Source: Chromera velia (Eukaryota; Sar; Chromeraceae). Taken from it: a stretch of DNA of 53,055 bases. Every line of letters starts with the position of its first letter. Positions within the stretch are counted from its first letter, which is position 1. Below are positions 23,634 through 35,844 of the stretch, piece after piece. The DNA lies in contig JAHBMJ010005946.1 in assembly GCA_018398765.1 (NCBI GenBank), positions 1 to 53,055 on the forward strand, given 5' to 3'. The notes under the pieces are model-generated. The model ran no database searches. It saw only the letters and a program-made list of their open reading frames with translations, and was not told the origin of the DNA. Position numbers and translations under genes: made by a program.

Positions 23634-24649
23634 TGTGTGGTCCTTGCAGGTGCCTGTGGCCGCTCTTCCACAACGTGCTGACCATGGATACACAGTGAGT
23701 TGCGCCTACTCTATCTGTCTGTTCTCATCTCTGTTGCCTGCCTGCCTTTTCCTTCCTCTTTTTGGCCTTCATCCCATCCCTGAATCGGGAGGCTCTGCTG
23801 ACCATGTAGCACCTGTTGCTCTTTCTTTTGTGCTTCTCTGTGTCTCTCTGACTTTCCTCAATCAGCCTATTTGTCTTCAATGCCTCTGTCGTTTCATCTT
23901 TTCTGCTTTATGTTTTCCCTTTTTTCTCTACGGGTGTTTCCATTTTCTGCCTGTTCATGTCTCTTTCAGTGTTCATTTTGAGAAATCCGTCGATTGCCTG
24001 CACTTCCACGCGAGCTGTAAGAACCCCGCCCCTCCCTCCGTCTGTTCTTTCAGGTCTCGGGAGGCTTTCGACAACGCAAAGTGGTCTGCCTACCAGAGCA
24101 TCAACAAACTGTTCGCAGATTCTCTGGCACCCCACGCACACGAGAACGATTTGATCTTCGTGCAAGTCAGTCCGTCAGCCAGGACAGCGGAGGGCGTCTG
24201 TGCGAGTGTTAGTGACTTCAGGTGCACGCGACTGGCGAATGGAAACTTCCCATGCACATCCACATTTCACACACACACTCGTGTAACAGAAGAGCAACTC
24301 AACCCGATTCAACACAACTGCTCTGAGCTTTTCCGAGGGTCACAACGACCAGCACCCTCTCCTCTCAAGACTTTTGACACCGCCTCCCTGTGTAGAAGGG
24401 GTCTCCATGAGGGAGGAGCATGATTCCGACCCATTGCTGTAATGGCAGGCACGTTTGTCCTTTGCATGGGTTCTCTGCAGGACTATCCACTTCTCCTTGT
24501 GCCCCAACTGATCTCTCGCCGCATCCGGAAGGCCAACGTCGGGCTGTTCCTCCACGTCCCCTTCCCGTCCTCCGAAATCTTCCGCACTCTGCCTGTCAGG
24601 GACGAGGTCCGTCAGACTGGGAGAGACATTCTCTCTCTCTCTCTCTCTC

Positions 24650-24704
<55 letters not shown>

Positions 24705-27700
24705 TTCTTTGTGAGCGTTAGTGAGTCGAGTTGGAAGAATCCGAGCATGAGAAAAGGGCGGGGAGATAGACCGCCGGTGTGCGTATTTTTTTCCCGGGGT
24801 CCACCTTTGCTTTTATGACGGAAGGTGGGAAGGCAGGTTTGTTGGGTTCTTCTGGAGGCAAGTCTTCCTTCCTGGCTGCAACATCAATCAATATTGAGGT
24901 AGAGCGGGAAAGACGATTGAAATCCATGGATGCAGAGTGATTGGAACCTGCATGGACTTCCGAATCTTTTCCTGATATGACATCCAGCACGGCAGTCCGG
25001 ATCTACATGCAAGTGGTGTATCTTCGGGGGGGGGGCTTTCTTTTTTGTATTTCGCCCCTCTATCCATATCTACTTTCTTGAGGAGATTTCTCTTTCTTCA
25101 TGCATGTTCTTCTGATGCAGCTTCTTCGAGGCATTCTCTGTGCCGACTTGGTGGGGTTCCACTTCTTTGAATACGCCCGGCACTTTCTGGTCTCCTGCAA
25201 GAGGCTTCTGGGGCTCGACCACCAAATGAAAATGGGGGGGTTCATCGGGGTCGAATATTCGGGCCGCACAGTGGCAGTGCGCGTGGCTCATGTCCATATA
25301 CAGGTGAGGTGTGGAATTGGATCGGTGTGTGACCCTTTCTCCTTCTGCCACTTATAATGCAGGTTGACGGATTCCCTCTCTCGCTGCTCTCTTGGTTTTC
25401 CGTCTGCCCTCATTCAGTCGTCTTGCTGTGGTGACAAGTTGGCAGTATGCATGCATGTTTGGGTGGTTGTGGAAGGAACCTTGCAAGGGGTGCGGTGGCT
25501 GCCGGCTAAGTGAAACCATGAGGTGTGAGTGCTCACTTGTTTGCAGGCTGCCGATATCTGTGGCGCCATCTGTGCACAAGAGGAGACCTTCCAGCTGGCG
25601 CGGAACATCCGGAGACGCCACGCGGGAAAATTCATTTTTGCCTCTGTCGACAGGTGGGTCTGGCAAGGAATGCAACTTGCATTCTTTCAGCGAGTAGATA
25701 CGTGTTGGCTTGGCTTCATTTCAAGCAGTCAGGTAGTCGCTCCCCAAAATGTAGCACATCGAAAACGGCTTGTTGATTTGTGTTTTTCTTCTTTCCCCTT
25801 CCTCTCTCTGCGTTGCCGTACGTCGAGTCCCTGTTGGTGATTCGTGAGGGCTTGCATGTCAGTGCCAGTTTCCCTCTCCATCTGTTCCTGTTTTCTCTTG
25901 TTCAGGTGTGAGCGCATGGCAGGCATAGATCTGAAACTAGAGGGACTTCGGACTCTTCTGAACCGGTACCCGCAGCTTGTGGGGAAGGTGGTGCTTCTTC
26001 AGTACGCCTACCCGACTCTGTCCTCCTCCCTAGGAACGTCTGCGGAGACAGGGCGGAAGATCGCAAAGCACTGTGAGGAGCTCAACGATGCATTCCATGA
26101 TCAGGAGGAGAAGGAAGGTCCGTCTGCACGAGAGGGTTAAGAGGAGAAGAGAGTGTGGGAAGAGAAAACAAGAAGACGTCTGCACAGCCAAAAAAAGAGA
26201 TCTTGACGATGAGTTGCTGCTGCAAGACGTTTTGATTAGGAGAAGAGGGAAAGACCATAGATGGCGGGAGGTTGCAAAATGAGCAGGTGAGGATGCCTGT
26301 AGCCCACCCGGTTAAAGAAGGAACGTAAGAGGCCGAGATGCTTGCCCATGTTTCGCTCCGAAATCAAGACGACACATTGTGTCAGAAAATTTGTGAAGGA
26401 ACGATCGTTTGTTGACTCAGACAGACACACTGATTGATTGAAAGGTTCCCTCCCCTATGGCCGCCCTTCCAGAATCCCTACAGAGAAGTGCTTCGAGCTT
26501 TTGGACAAGCAAGTCATGTCAAACGAAAAATAGTCACGGTGTTTTACACCTGTCTCTCTCTCCCTCCCTCACTCTGTGTTGCCTTCAGAGAAGCACGTGG
26601 AGCTGTACCTCAGAGAAGTGAGGCGAGAGGAGAAGTGGGCGGCCTTCCTTGCAGCAGACTGTCTCTTGGACACGTCTGTGAGGGATGGACTCAATCTGGT
26701 CGGTCGGTCAGCCAGCCAGCCAGCCAGTCTGAGAATGGAAGATGAATCCTGATGAGATGGCGCAATTAATTGCAGAATGAGGACGAGAAGAAGAGAAGCA
26801 ACATATGGCTGGCGTAAAGTGTCTTCTAGATTTGTTTCCACATGTTTTTTCGTGCTCTTTCTTCCCCCTTTTGCCTTTTCCGCTTTTGTGTGTCTCTGTT
26901 GTGAATGGGTGTGCGTCTGTGATTCTGGATGGATCTGTCGTTTCCCTCCTCTCTTGTGGCATGTGCCTCTTTGTCTGTTTTTCTTTTATTCAATATATTA
27001 TATATAACCTGCCTGTGTGCCTGCCGGTGTGCCCGCCTGATTGCAGAACCCCTTCGAGTTCATCTGTGCGCGGTCCCTTCTGCCCACCCATCCCCTCGAT
27101 TCAGAGCCCGTCTCCTCTCCCTCCTCTTCCTCGTCGGCAGAGGACAGGGAGAAGGAGACGGCTGTCGACCTCCCCCCAGCACATCAAAAACCCGAACTGT
27201 TCACGAAGCAGCTCTCTGCCAGCACGCTGCCAGTGAAGAGAAAGGGGGTGGGAAGTGTGATCCTCTCCGAGTTCACTGGATCTGCAAGAGCCCTCCATTC
27301 GGCATTCATGTCAGTCTCCTCTCCTCTCCCCTAGCATATTGAAAGGATCCCGGAAATCCCTTCCGTCGTTGTGAAGTGGTGTGGTGTTTCGTTGTTTTCC
27401 CTGTAGGGCATTTCTGGGCACTCAAATCCTCTCTGTGCAGGAAAATGGGAGACCAAATAAAAGGATGAATACATCAAATGAGGGTATGCCCCACTCTGTC
27501 CCTCCTTTTGTCTCGTAGTGATCTGTCTGTACAGTCATTAGTTGCATTTCTTCCTGGTGTCCACTTCCTCCCTTCCTTTTTTCCTGCCTGCAGCGTGAAT
27601 CCGTGGGACTGTGATGCCGTCGCGGCTGCAATGGAGAAGGCAGTGCACCGTCAGTGGGAGAACGACCAGGAGTCCTTCTTTCGGGATCAGTCCTTCCTCA

Positions 27701-29313
27701 TGCTGGGCTCTGCACAGAAGTGGGCTGAGGATGTGCTCCTGGACTTGAGGAAGGCCAGGAAGAGGGACGACATGGCCTACACGAGCTGGGGGTTCGGGAC
27801 GGGGTACAGGGTGATTGGATTCGACGCCAACTTCAGGTGGGGGGGTGGAGGGGTCGAGGGGGTGGTCCTTTTTCTCTTCCTTCCTTCCTTGCTCTCTGGT
27901 TCTTCCCGCTGGTCTGTTTCTTTCTCTGGCTCTCTTTCTCTCTCTGCCCCAGTTTCTGTGTGTTGATTGTTTAATGGTGGAGATGTGAAGTTTCGCTGTA
28001 GCCTCGCAACTTTTCCTGCCCGTACGTGTTTGCGTACCCGCCCTGTGGGCCTTTTTGAGGAAGAGAGCCAACAAGAAACTAATACGATAACAACACTGTG
28101 CATCTGTTTTTCCCGTTTTGTTTAATTTGCAGGAAACTGGACATCTCCGCCGTGGTCGATGCTTACCGGAACGCGGTCAACCGGGTGATCTTTTTCGATC
28201 ATGAGGTCACTCAGTCAGAGTCTCTTCCGATCTTTTCTTTTCCCTTTGGGTGTATTTTGTCACCGTCAAACTGGAACTTTTTTTTTGCAGAAGGAAGAGC
28301 GGGGCTATTCCTGTGAGGGGCTCAGCATAGTTAGGTAGAACACCGTTCTGTTTTTAAATATTCCTTCCTGAATTCCTGTCTGATGAATTTTGCTCCTTCT
28401 TGCCCCGTCTTGCCTCGTCTCTCTGTGTCTGTGTGATGCCTGAATGAAATTAATGCATTTTTGTTGCCTGAAACGAAAACTTCATCTGTGCAGGGGACGC
28501 TGGCACCCGACAGACGGAACCTGACTAGTTACGCTGAGAATCCGTCGCAGGTCCGTGGAATGCTTTCTTTCTGCATTCATTCCCTTCGTCCCGCGGGTCT
28601 CCCCTCAGGAGATTCTGTGTCCCTCTTCTCACCTCTCGTGGCTTCCTGAACGCATTCGCGTCCCGTGTCACGTTTTTTGCCCAGAGGGAAGTGCAGATGA
28701 GCGAGAATTTCGGTGCGTGCGAAAGAAAGACAGAGAGCACCAAAAAGCGTTTTTGTTCTGTCCTTACGAAATGTAACGACGATGAACTCTTAAGATCTCG
28801 TTCTCCTTCATGTCTTTCTTTTCTGCGTTCTCCATTCTCACTTCCTTCCTTCCCTCTCTGTCCTTTCTTCTTCTGATAATGAAGCAGGATCTGCTGAGTG
28901 CGAAGGGGTCGGGTCCTTCTCCGAGTGTGAAGGCTGCCTTGGAGGTGATCTGCTCAGACGACAAGAACACTGTGGTGATCCTGTCAGGCAGAGAGAGGAG
29001 CCTTCTGCAGGAGTGGTTCGGAAGTCAGCAAGCAGTCCTTCCTTCGTTTCCTCTCTCTCTGCCTTGTCCCTCTCTCCACCTTTTTCTGGGTTGATTTGGT
29101 CCTCCCATGTTTTGACAGCCGAGGGCGGAGTTATTTATTTATGATTCGTTCCCCCCCTCGTGTCTCTGCCAGACGATCCCCCAACGACCGACGTACCTGC
29201 TAGACGAGTTGTTTGTCTACGAGACAACTTTGGGATCTCTCTCTCACTCTCTCTGTGAATGTCTGCGTGCGTGCGTGCGTGTGTGCGTGTGTGCGTGTGT
29301 GTGCGCGTCTGTG

Positions 29314-29362
<49 letters not shown>

Positions 29363-29388
29363 GTGTGTGTGTGTGTGTGAGAGAGAGA

Positions 29389-29429
<41 letters not shown>

Positions 29430-29717
29430 TGTGTGTGTGTGTGTGTTGCGGGGGGGGGAATCTGTGTGTGACAGATTTTCAATGGGATATCTGCATGCTG
29501 CCCCTCAGTCGTCGATTCCTCAAGCCTCCGTCCTTCCCGTGTTGTGTGCTTTCCTGTCCTTGCGTCTGTGTCCTGCCCAACAATAAACAGGCATTCCGAA
29601 CATTGGCCTGGCAGCTGAGCACGGGTTCTTCTTCACAGTTCCCAAAATCACTGGGGATGCTTGGTGGGTCGGTCGGTCGGTTTGTTGGTTGGTTGATCGC
29701 TTGTTTATGTTTGTCTG

Positions 29718-29752
<35 letters not shown>

Positions 29753-32700
29753 GTCTGTCTGTCAGAGAGAGAGAGAGAGAGTCTGAAGAGGAGACTGCGT
29801 GAAGGGACGCGGAAAAGAGATGGGTATCAGAGGATACTGGCAGAAGAGTGAGCGCTGCGATAAATTCTTCAGCTACTCAAAGTGGGTTCAAAGGAACTCC
29901 AGGAAGCATTTCAGGAGGCAGACTCCGTGTGTGATGAATTAATTCTCTTGATCGTCTGTCTGTCTGTGCTCTTTTGTTTTCTTGCATGAACAAGTCGCTT
30001 CTTTCTTGCCGGCCTTCCTTCGTGCCTCTTTGTCTGGTTGGTGTACCGCCACAGGTATTGCCTGTCGAGGTCTGCGGATTTGTCGTGGAAGGACATGGCA
30101 CTCGAGTTGATGACTCAGTACGTCAGGCGGACGCAAGGGTCGTTTTTGGAGAACAAGGGCAGCAGTCTGGTCTTTCAGTACAGAGACGCGGACCCGGACC
30201 TGGGACAGTGGCAGGCACAGGAGCTGCACAACTACCTTAGGTCGGTGGGGGGGTGCTGGAGCTAGTGGGCAGACAAGGCTTGTCTGTGATTTTGGAGCTT
30301 CGCAGTTGCATTCTTTGTCAGTTTTTGGAGCATGGAACGACTCTTGACGCTTGCTCTCTTCATCTATGCCTGTCTGTGCAGTGAGATGCTGTTTGGGTAT
30401 CCAGTGACTGTGATGAGTGGGAAGGGGTACACTGAGGTGAAGCTGCGGGGAGTCGACAAAGGCTCTGCGGTCCAAAAAGTCCTCAACAAGGTGACAAAGA
30501 ACAGGGGAGAGGTGGACTTCCTCCTTGCAGTTGGGGACGATAGGTCGGTCGGTTTGTCGGTTTGCCTTTTGTCACTTGGCCTCATTCTTGTTTCTTTCGT
30601 TCGTTCCTTGATTTTTTCGTTGGTTCATCGATCGGTGGATTCTTTGAGTGTTTGATTTGTCGTCTCTCTTTTGCATTTCCCTCCTTTTTTTGCGGTTTTC
30701 ATTCTTTTTCTGTCTGGCGGTTTTCAGTTTCGAATCGACTAGCGAGTATTGAGACGACGTGGCGGTCTTCAAAACAAGAGCATCATTGTACTTTTGTTTG
30801 TGTGGAACGAGAAGTCGTTTATTTATTCGTACTTTTGTTTGTGTGGAACAAAAAGTTCGTTTATTCATTCGTACTTGTGTTTGTGTGGAACAAAAAGTTC
30901 GTTTATTCATTCGTACTTGTGTTTGTGTGGAACAAAAAGTCCGTTTATTTATTTGTGATGTGAAACGACCGTTGCAGAAGCGACGAGGACATGTTCAAGG
31001 TGATCAACCAACTCGCTTCGTCGATCGAGCACGCAACCGCGCACATGCACCAACAGCAGCAGCAGCAACAACACCCTCAGCATCCCCTGCAGCAGTTCGG
31101 GGACACGCAGCCGCCCCTCTCGCAGACCCCCAACACTCCCGAGCCTGTGGGGTCTCTTCAGTCAACAGCCAGACAGGCAGCGGCGGTCCTCTCGAGTCAA
31201 CTGGCGACCCCTCGGTCTCCAAGTCCGGGTCTCCTCTCGGCGGCAGCGGCAGCAGCAGCAGGAGTGGACTCCTCCATGGTCCGCACCCTCTCCCAGCCTG
31301 CAGGAATGCACACACGGATGGGTGCTGTCAAGTTGAAGAGCAAGAGCCCGATGAAATTTTCGAATCTTTGTGACATCGCGGGAGGAGGGGGGGACCATCA
31401 GGAGACACCGGAGGTACGTCAGTTGCAGGGAGGGGGGGGGGAATGAAGACCCCTGTCAAAATAAAAGGAAGGAAGGAAGCAAAGCAAGACAGAAAAAAGC
31501 CATCACGATGCCTCAGTGGGAATAGACAAAATCTTGACATCCTGGATGAGTAGATGGGTAGACACTCGCAGTCGTTGCTGAGCGTCTGTGAGAGTTTTGA
31601 GAGGTCAACACGATGTACTCATTTGGGGTCCTCTGTTGATCCGTCGGAAAATTTGATTAGCTCTTTTTTATTCTTCATCCTTCCCTTGCTCTCTCGCCTC
31701 TACTTCTTCTTGTTGTTTGAAACCGCTCTAGGAGGTTCTTTTCCTTTTCTTGGACTCGACATTTTTAGTTGGTAGAGCCCAATGAAGCGTCATTGAATTT
31801 TCCTACTTTCTTCTTTCTCTATGTGTTCCACTTTATTCCCCCCTTCTCTCAGGCTGGTCCCGCAAGCTACACGGTGACTGTCGGAAGGAAACCTTCCCAA
31901 GCCCGGTCGGTCTGTGTGTGGACTTTCTTTCATCTCTTCCTCCCCTTCCGTGAGCGTGTTTCTTTCCATCCTTGCTCTTTTGTGCGGTATAGCGCCTTTC
32001 CAGGTCTTATTTTGTTTTTTCTGTCTCCCCTGATTGTGATTTGGTCTTTCTTTTACCTTTTTATTTTGCTCTTGCTGACTTGTTCCATTTTCTCTCTTTT
32101 CTTTTGTTTTCGAGTATTCCCCGTGTCCCTTTCTTTTTCATCCGTTTGCCTCCACCTTCTTTTTCCTTTCTTTGGCCCCTTCAGATTTTTCTTAAACGAC
32201 TCAGAGGAAGTCTCAGAGCTCCTTGAGGGTCTCGCGTCTCAACAACGGCAGGTGAGTGGGCACTGTGAGTGCATTTGTTCTCTCTCTCCTCTGTTTGTTT
32301 CTCTGTGTGTAAGTGTCAGTGTGACTGACGGTTGTGTGTCAAATCACGAAGACAAAAAAAAAACACGAGGAGGCGGGAAAGAACGATATGATTATGTGAT
32401 GTGTTTCTGTTCGGCTTGATCTTTTGACAGGCAGCGTGGCTGCCCGGCTATTTTGTTCGTTCGCATTGTTGTCGATTGGCGTTGTTCCGTCTCTTCCCGT
32501 CGGGTGTCGGGGGGGAGACNNNNNNNNNNNNNNNNNNNNNNNNNNNNNNNNNNNNNNNNNNNNNNNNNNNNNNNNNNNNNNNNNNNNNNNNNNNNNNNNN
32601 NNNNNNNNNNNNNNNNNNNNNNNNNNNNNNNNNNNNNNNNNNNNNNNNNNNNNNNNNNNNNNNNNNNNNNNNNNNNNNNNNNNNNNNNNNNNNNNNNNNN

Positions 32701-32869
32701 NNNNNNNNNNNNNNNNNNNNNNNNNNNNNNNNNNNNNNNNNNNNNNNNNNNNNNNNNNNNNNNNNNNNNNNNNNNNNNNNNNNNNNNNNNNNNNNNNNNN
32801 NNNNNNNNNNNNNNNNNNNNNNNNNNNNNNNNNNNNNNNNNNNNNNNNNNNNNNNNNNNNNNNNNNNNN

Positions 32870-32905
<36 letters not shown>

Positions 32906-33188
32906 CTGAGAAAGTAAGGGAGTGTGAAGGAAGTGTCTTGGATGATACACAACATTGGGGGACCTCAAACCATTGTATTTCCTTGCGAGCGTGCAGACCC
33001 TCAAAATCAATGCGGCTGCCCAGGCAGCAGCCTCCACGATGACTCTGCCCTTCCCGATCTCCTCCAGCTCTCCGTACCGGGCCCCTGTAGCGAGCCTGTA
33101 TGGACACCTGGGGGGGCACTTGCAGAGAACTGGGGCGGGGCATGGGAGCACAGGGGAGATCTTCCAACAGGCGCCCTCTTTTGGATGA
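21331..33188 (+). CDS. CBM20 / trehalose-6-phosphate synthase / phosphatase fusion protein
   Basis: Twenty-four exons (1,242 residues): 21331-21466, 21590-21638, 21813-21949, 22242-22615, 23000-23196, 23650-23694, 24054-24165, 24481-24606, 25121-25303, 25547-25653, 25906-26117, 26589-26698, 27047-27309, 27594-27836, 28133-28205, 28494-28550, 28888-29023, 29591-29663, 30055-30240, 30382-30543, 30978-31413, 31853-31905, 32185-32251, 32997-33188. Exons 1-3 encode a CBM20 starch-binding domain (GNWD, RWEDGTNREL). Exons 4-14 encode a GT20 synthase-like domain (FLHVPFPSSEIFR, SVRDGLNL, SEFTGSA). Exons 15-23 encode a HAD phosphatase (FFDHEGTL, ILSGRER, GLAAEHGFFF, GDDRSDEDMF). Several synthase residues are lost (see findings), so it may be regulatory. 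Low-complexity insertions sit in exon 13 and in exon 21 (poly-Q, poly-A). CBM20 fusions of this enzyme are known in apicomplexans and algae. An assembly gap lies in the last intron. Confidence 0.93.
22916..23025 (+). repeat. Duplicated 3' splice site upstream of exon 5 of the trehalose gene
   Basis: The segment ggctgcagttctctctgtt occurs at about 22918 and again at about 22993. The two cag acceptors are 75 bp apart, and the 75-bp interval is open in the frame of exon 5. Use of the upstream acceptor would insert 25 residues. The canonical model uses the downstream one. Confidence 0.85.
23588..24702. repeat. CT/GT and CA microsatellites in trehalose-gene introns
   Basis: CT then GT at about 23588-23639 leads into the exon 6 acceptor. 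CT then CA runs lie at about 24630-24702 in intron 8. They are simple repeats within introns. Confidence 0.9.
29235..29455. repeat. Compound GT/CT/GA microsatellite in trehalose-gene intron 17
   Basis: About 220 bp of alternating GT, GC-GT, CT and GA runs ending in a nine-G tract. It is intronic and explains the cysteine/valine and serine/leucine open frames in this place. Confidence 0.92.
30786..30957 (+). repeat. 42-bp minisatellite, four copies, in trehalose-gene intron 20
   Basis: Units start with gtacttttgtttgtgtggaa and end with gtttattcattc. Four near-identical copies have a period of 41-42 bp. Because 42 is a multiple of three, all forward frames stay open over much of it, but it lies between the well-supported exons ending 30543 and starting 30978. 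Confidence 0.88.
32520..32869. other. Assembly gap (Ns) in last intron of trehalose gene
   Basis: 350 Ns followed by 36 consecutive G residues (32870-32905). The phosphatase domain is complete before it and the last exon joins in phase, so a missing exon is not required but cannot be excluded. Confidence 0.95.
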
Positions 33189-35844
33189 TGGGCGGACGGG
33201 TGGGTGTTGCGTTGAAGGAGAAAGAGAGAGATGGAGGGGTACACAGGGTACACGTGATTTTTTAGAACAGCAAAAGTGAGGTTTCTCTCAAAAGGGGGTA
33301 GGAGGGAGGGGCGGGGCAGAAAAAAAGAAGCAGCAACGAGAGAGGCAGAACGTCGCAATCAATGACGAGAAAGGTGACACACGATGGTGCGTGTATCTTT
33401 CTGCGCAGGTATTTGTTCGATTCTTTTTCCAAAAGTCGTAAGGATGTGTGCAGTCTGCAGGGTGGATGGGCACTGCCGTCTGATTTTCTCTTGGCACCGA
33501 GTGCGTGTGGGAAGGTGGGGAAGGAAATGGGGCAAGAAAAGGTGTCAAACAAACCCATAGATCTGAACGCGTCCTTTTGTTTTTTCTTTTTCTTATCAGA
33601 GGGGGAGTTCTTTCTCGGCCGTGAGGGGAGGCGGGACGTAGTCAACTTGCATGACTGCATGGGTGTTGTGAGAGTTGCATGAGGGGGGTTGGATCCACAA
33701 CAGCGTGACAGAGCGTGACAGGGGAGAGGGGATAGGGGAGAGGGGGAGCGAGCGTTTCATTTCTTTTACAAGGACTTCGCTCCCTCTCTCCGTTCATGTG
33801 CATGTGCGTGGAAACAAACGGATGACGCACGCATTCTCAATCTGCGCGCTCTTTAAAGTCGTGTCGCGTTCCGATGGGGGTCAATCGTCTTTATCTGTCT
33901 TTGTGTGGTGTGTTTGTGACGAGTGTGTGGGTGAGTCAGAAAGTGAGTGAGGGCAGGGGGGGGTTCTTTCATTCACTGTTGACCGTCCGGCCTCTGCACG
34001 CTTGCAGTGACGGACGGTTGTGTGTTCATGTGGGGGAAGACAAGCGCAAGAGCATGGTTTAACTTATTTTTCTTTCTTTGTCCTCTTGCTCTCCTGAAAA
34101 AGAAGCGATGGGGAAAAGGTACACGACTGACCAGCCCAGCGTATACTTCTCTGTGTTCAGTAGACATGAGCTAGAGCATAAGTTTAAAGGACCGCTTTGA
34201 AGACAAGTCTTCTTTTGGAGAGATGTGGGGGGAGGGAAAGGGGGGCCGAACGTGAACTTTTGAGGACTACGAGCAGCAAAATTAACCTGAGGCTTGTGAC
34301 TTGTCGCCTCGGTTCTGCTGCAAGTTGAAGGAAGGAAGGAAGCATGAGAGCGAACTTCAATTATGAACAAGTTCCAGTTGGACGCTTACGAAAAAAAGAG
34401 TTTGGGCGAGCGAGGGGGGCTAAACGTCCGAAATACGCGAGCAGCTAAGCGAATAGAAGGGAGTCGCGTCCAACGTCTATCACAACCGCGCCGTTTAGAA
34501 TCGATGAGGAGGCCTTCATGATACCTCATGCTGGAGTTTGATCAATTGATCCCAAACTTGAAGTCATGGAGAGCTTTTCAAAATCTACTCAGCAGAGAAG
34601 CCTGAATTTTATATGATTGAGGTATATCGAACATTTCAGTTAAAGTGATTAACGAAGTTATTAAAGCTATAAAATTGAATTCCGGTCAAACAGGATGAAG
34701 TCTAATCACCATAACGAAGAAGTCTGATTGAACCTAGGATTGAACCTGATAAAATTAGCTGATAAAATCTGTTAGAGTTGCACTAGGGTTTACTCTAGGT
34801 GTGATCTGTAAAGTTATTACTCTAGTCTGACTACAGACTTTAGGCTTTAAAACTTCGTTTTAAAACTTTAAGAATAAAAAGCTTAAATATATTGATTTGT
34901 TGTTTAGGATTGTTTAGCTTTTTAAAACATTTTTTAATATATGATAAAAAACTTTAATTTAAAGTGCATTTCAAAAGTTATATTTTAGAATCTACAGACT
35001 CAAACCAGACTTTATACTTTATTTTACTTTAAAACTTTACAGATCATACCTAGGGTTTACTATAGGGTTGAGACTTTCTTAATTTGCAGTATTTTGCATA
35101 GACCGCCCCCGTCGGATCAAAACGTCCACAATGTTCCGGGGGTAGTATTTATGTAGCCACTAGCCAGATTAAGTGACGAATTTAAGTTAGATAGTATTTT
35201 CTTTAATTTCAACTTATTATAACTTATAAAGTATTTATTGAATTTAGTTGAATTATTGCATCTATTGTTAAGATTGGGATTGGGATTAGGATTTATGTTC
35301 CAGGTTTGTCCCGAGGTCCACTGCGTTAATTATAGTGTTGTTCACATGACGAGTCACGTTTCTTTACGTCTCTTTTATCAACGTCAATCAACCTTCCTTG
35401 GGCTTCCTATCCTGCTGACTTCCGGCAACTCCAGTGTGCGCGATTTATAGCCCCCCCGCCGATTGCCGCATAATCCCGCCGAACGCTGCGCGGATTGCTG
35501 GGGCATGCTGGGGCAACAGGAATTGCCCGAATTATTGCCGATCATTCCAGATTCGCCGTCGCAAGCCATCCAATCTGACAGCAGTACTTCTGCGTGCGTG
35601 CTGTTCAATTTAGGAGACGGTCTGTGGGACATTCTGCCACGATGGCTTGCTCTTGGTCTGGACTTCCCGATCACTTAGAGTTATTGAACGAAACTGAACG
35701 GAGCATTTGATTTGCACCACACGGTCCTGCATGCATGCATGCAGCTTGGACCGCGTCTTTTCTTATTTGTGTCCTCGGATCACCGTCGTCGCTTCTACGT
35801 CCAAACTCCTCTGTGACTGTGTTCCCGTCAATCAACAACTTCCC
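33189..35844. other. Intergenic region with AT-rich island and MITE-like inverted repeat
   Basis: From 33189 to 34400 the sequence is GC-normal with simple repeats and no supported gene. From about 34550 to 35300 it is AT-rich. Near 34791-34815 and 35033-35057 lie inverted copies of a ctaggt(g/a)tgatctgtaaagtt segment, which could be terminal repeats of a MITE of about 280 bp. The block 35430-35680 returns to normal GC and holds a 72-codon open frame that I do not recognise. Confidence 0.45.

Noticed and set aside
29171-29222. Possible extra trehalose-gene exon after a ccag at 29172
   Set aside because: Joining exon 17 directly to 29591 gives the continuous EWFG-SIPNIGLAAEHG motif in phase, so no exon is needed here.
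30559-30963. Open frame over the 42-bp minisatellite as a separate gene
   Set aside because: It lies in an intron between two exons of the phosphatase motif GDDRSDEDMF and is open only because the repeat period is a multiple of three.
35463-35678. 72-codon open frame in the GC-normal block 35430-35680
   Set aside because: No recognisable domain and no splice partners were found, so it is left as unexplained sequence.
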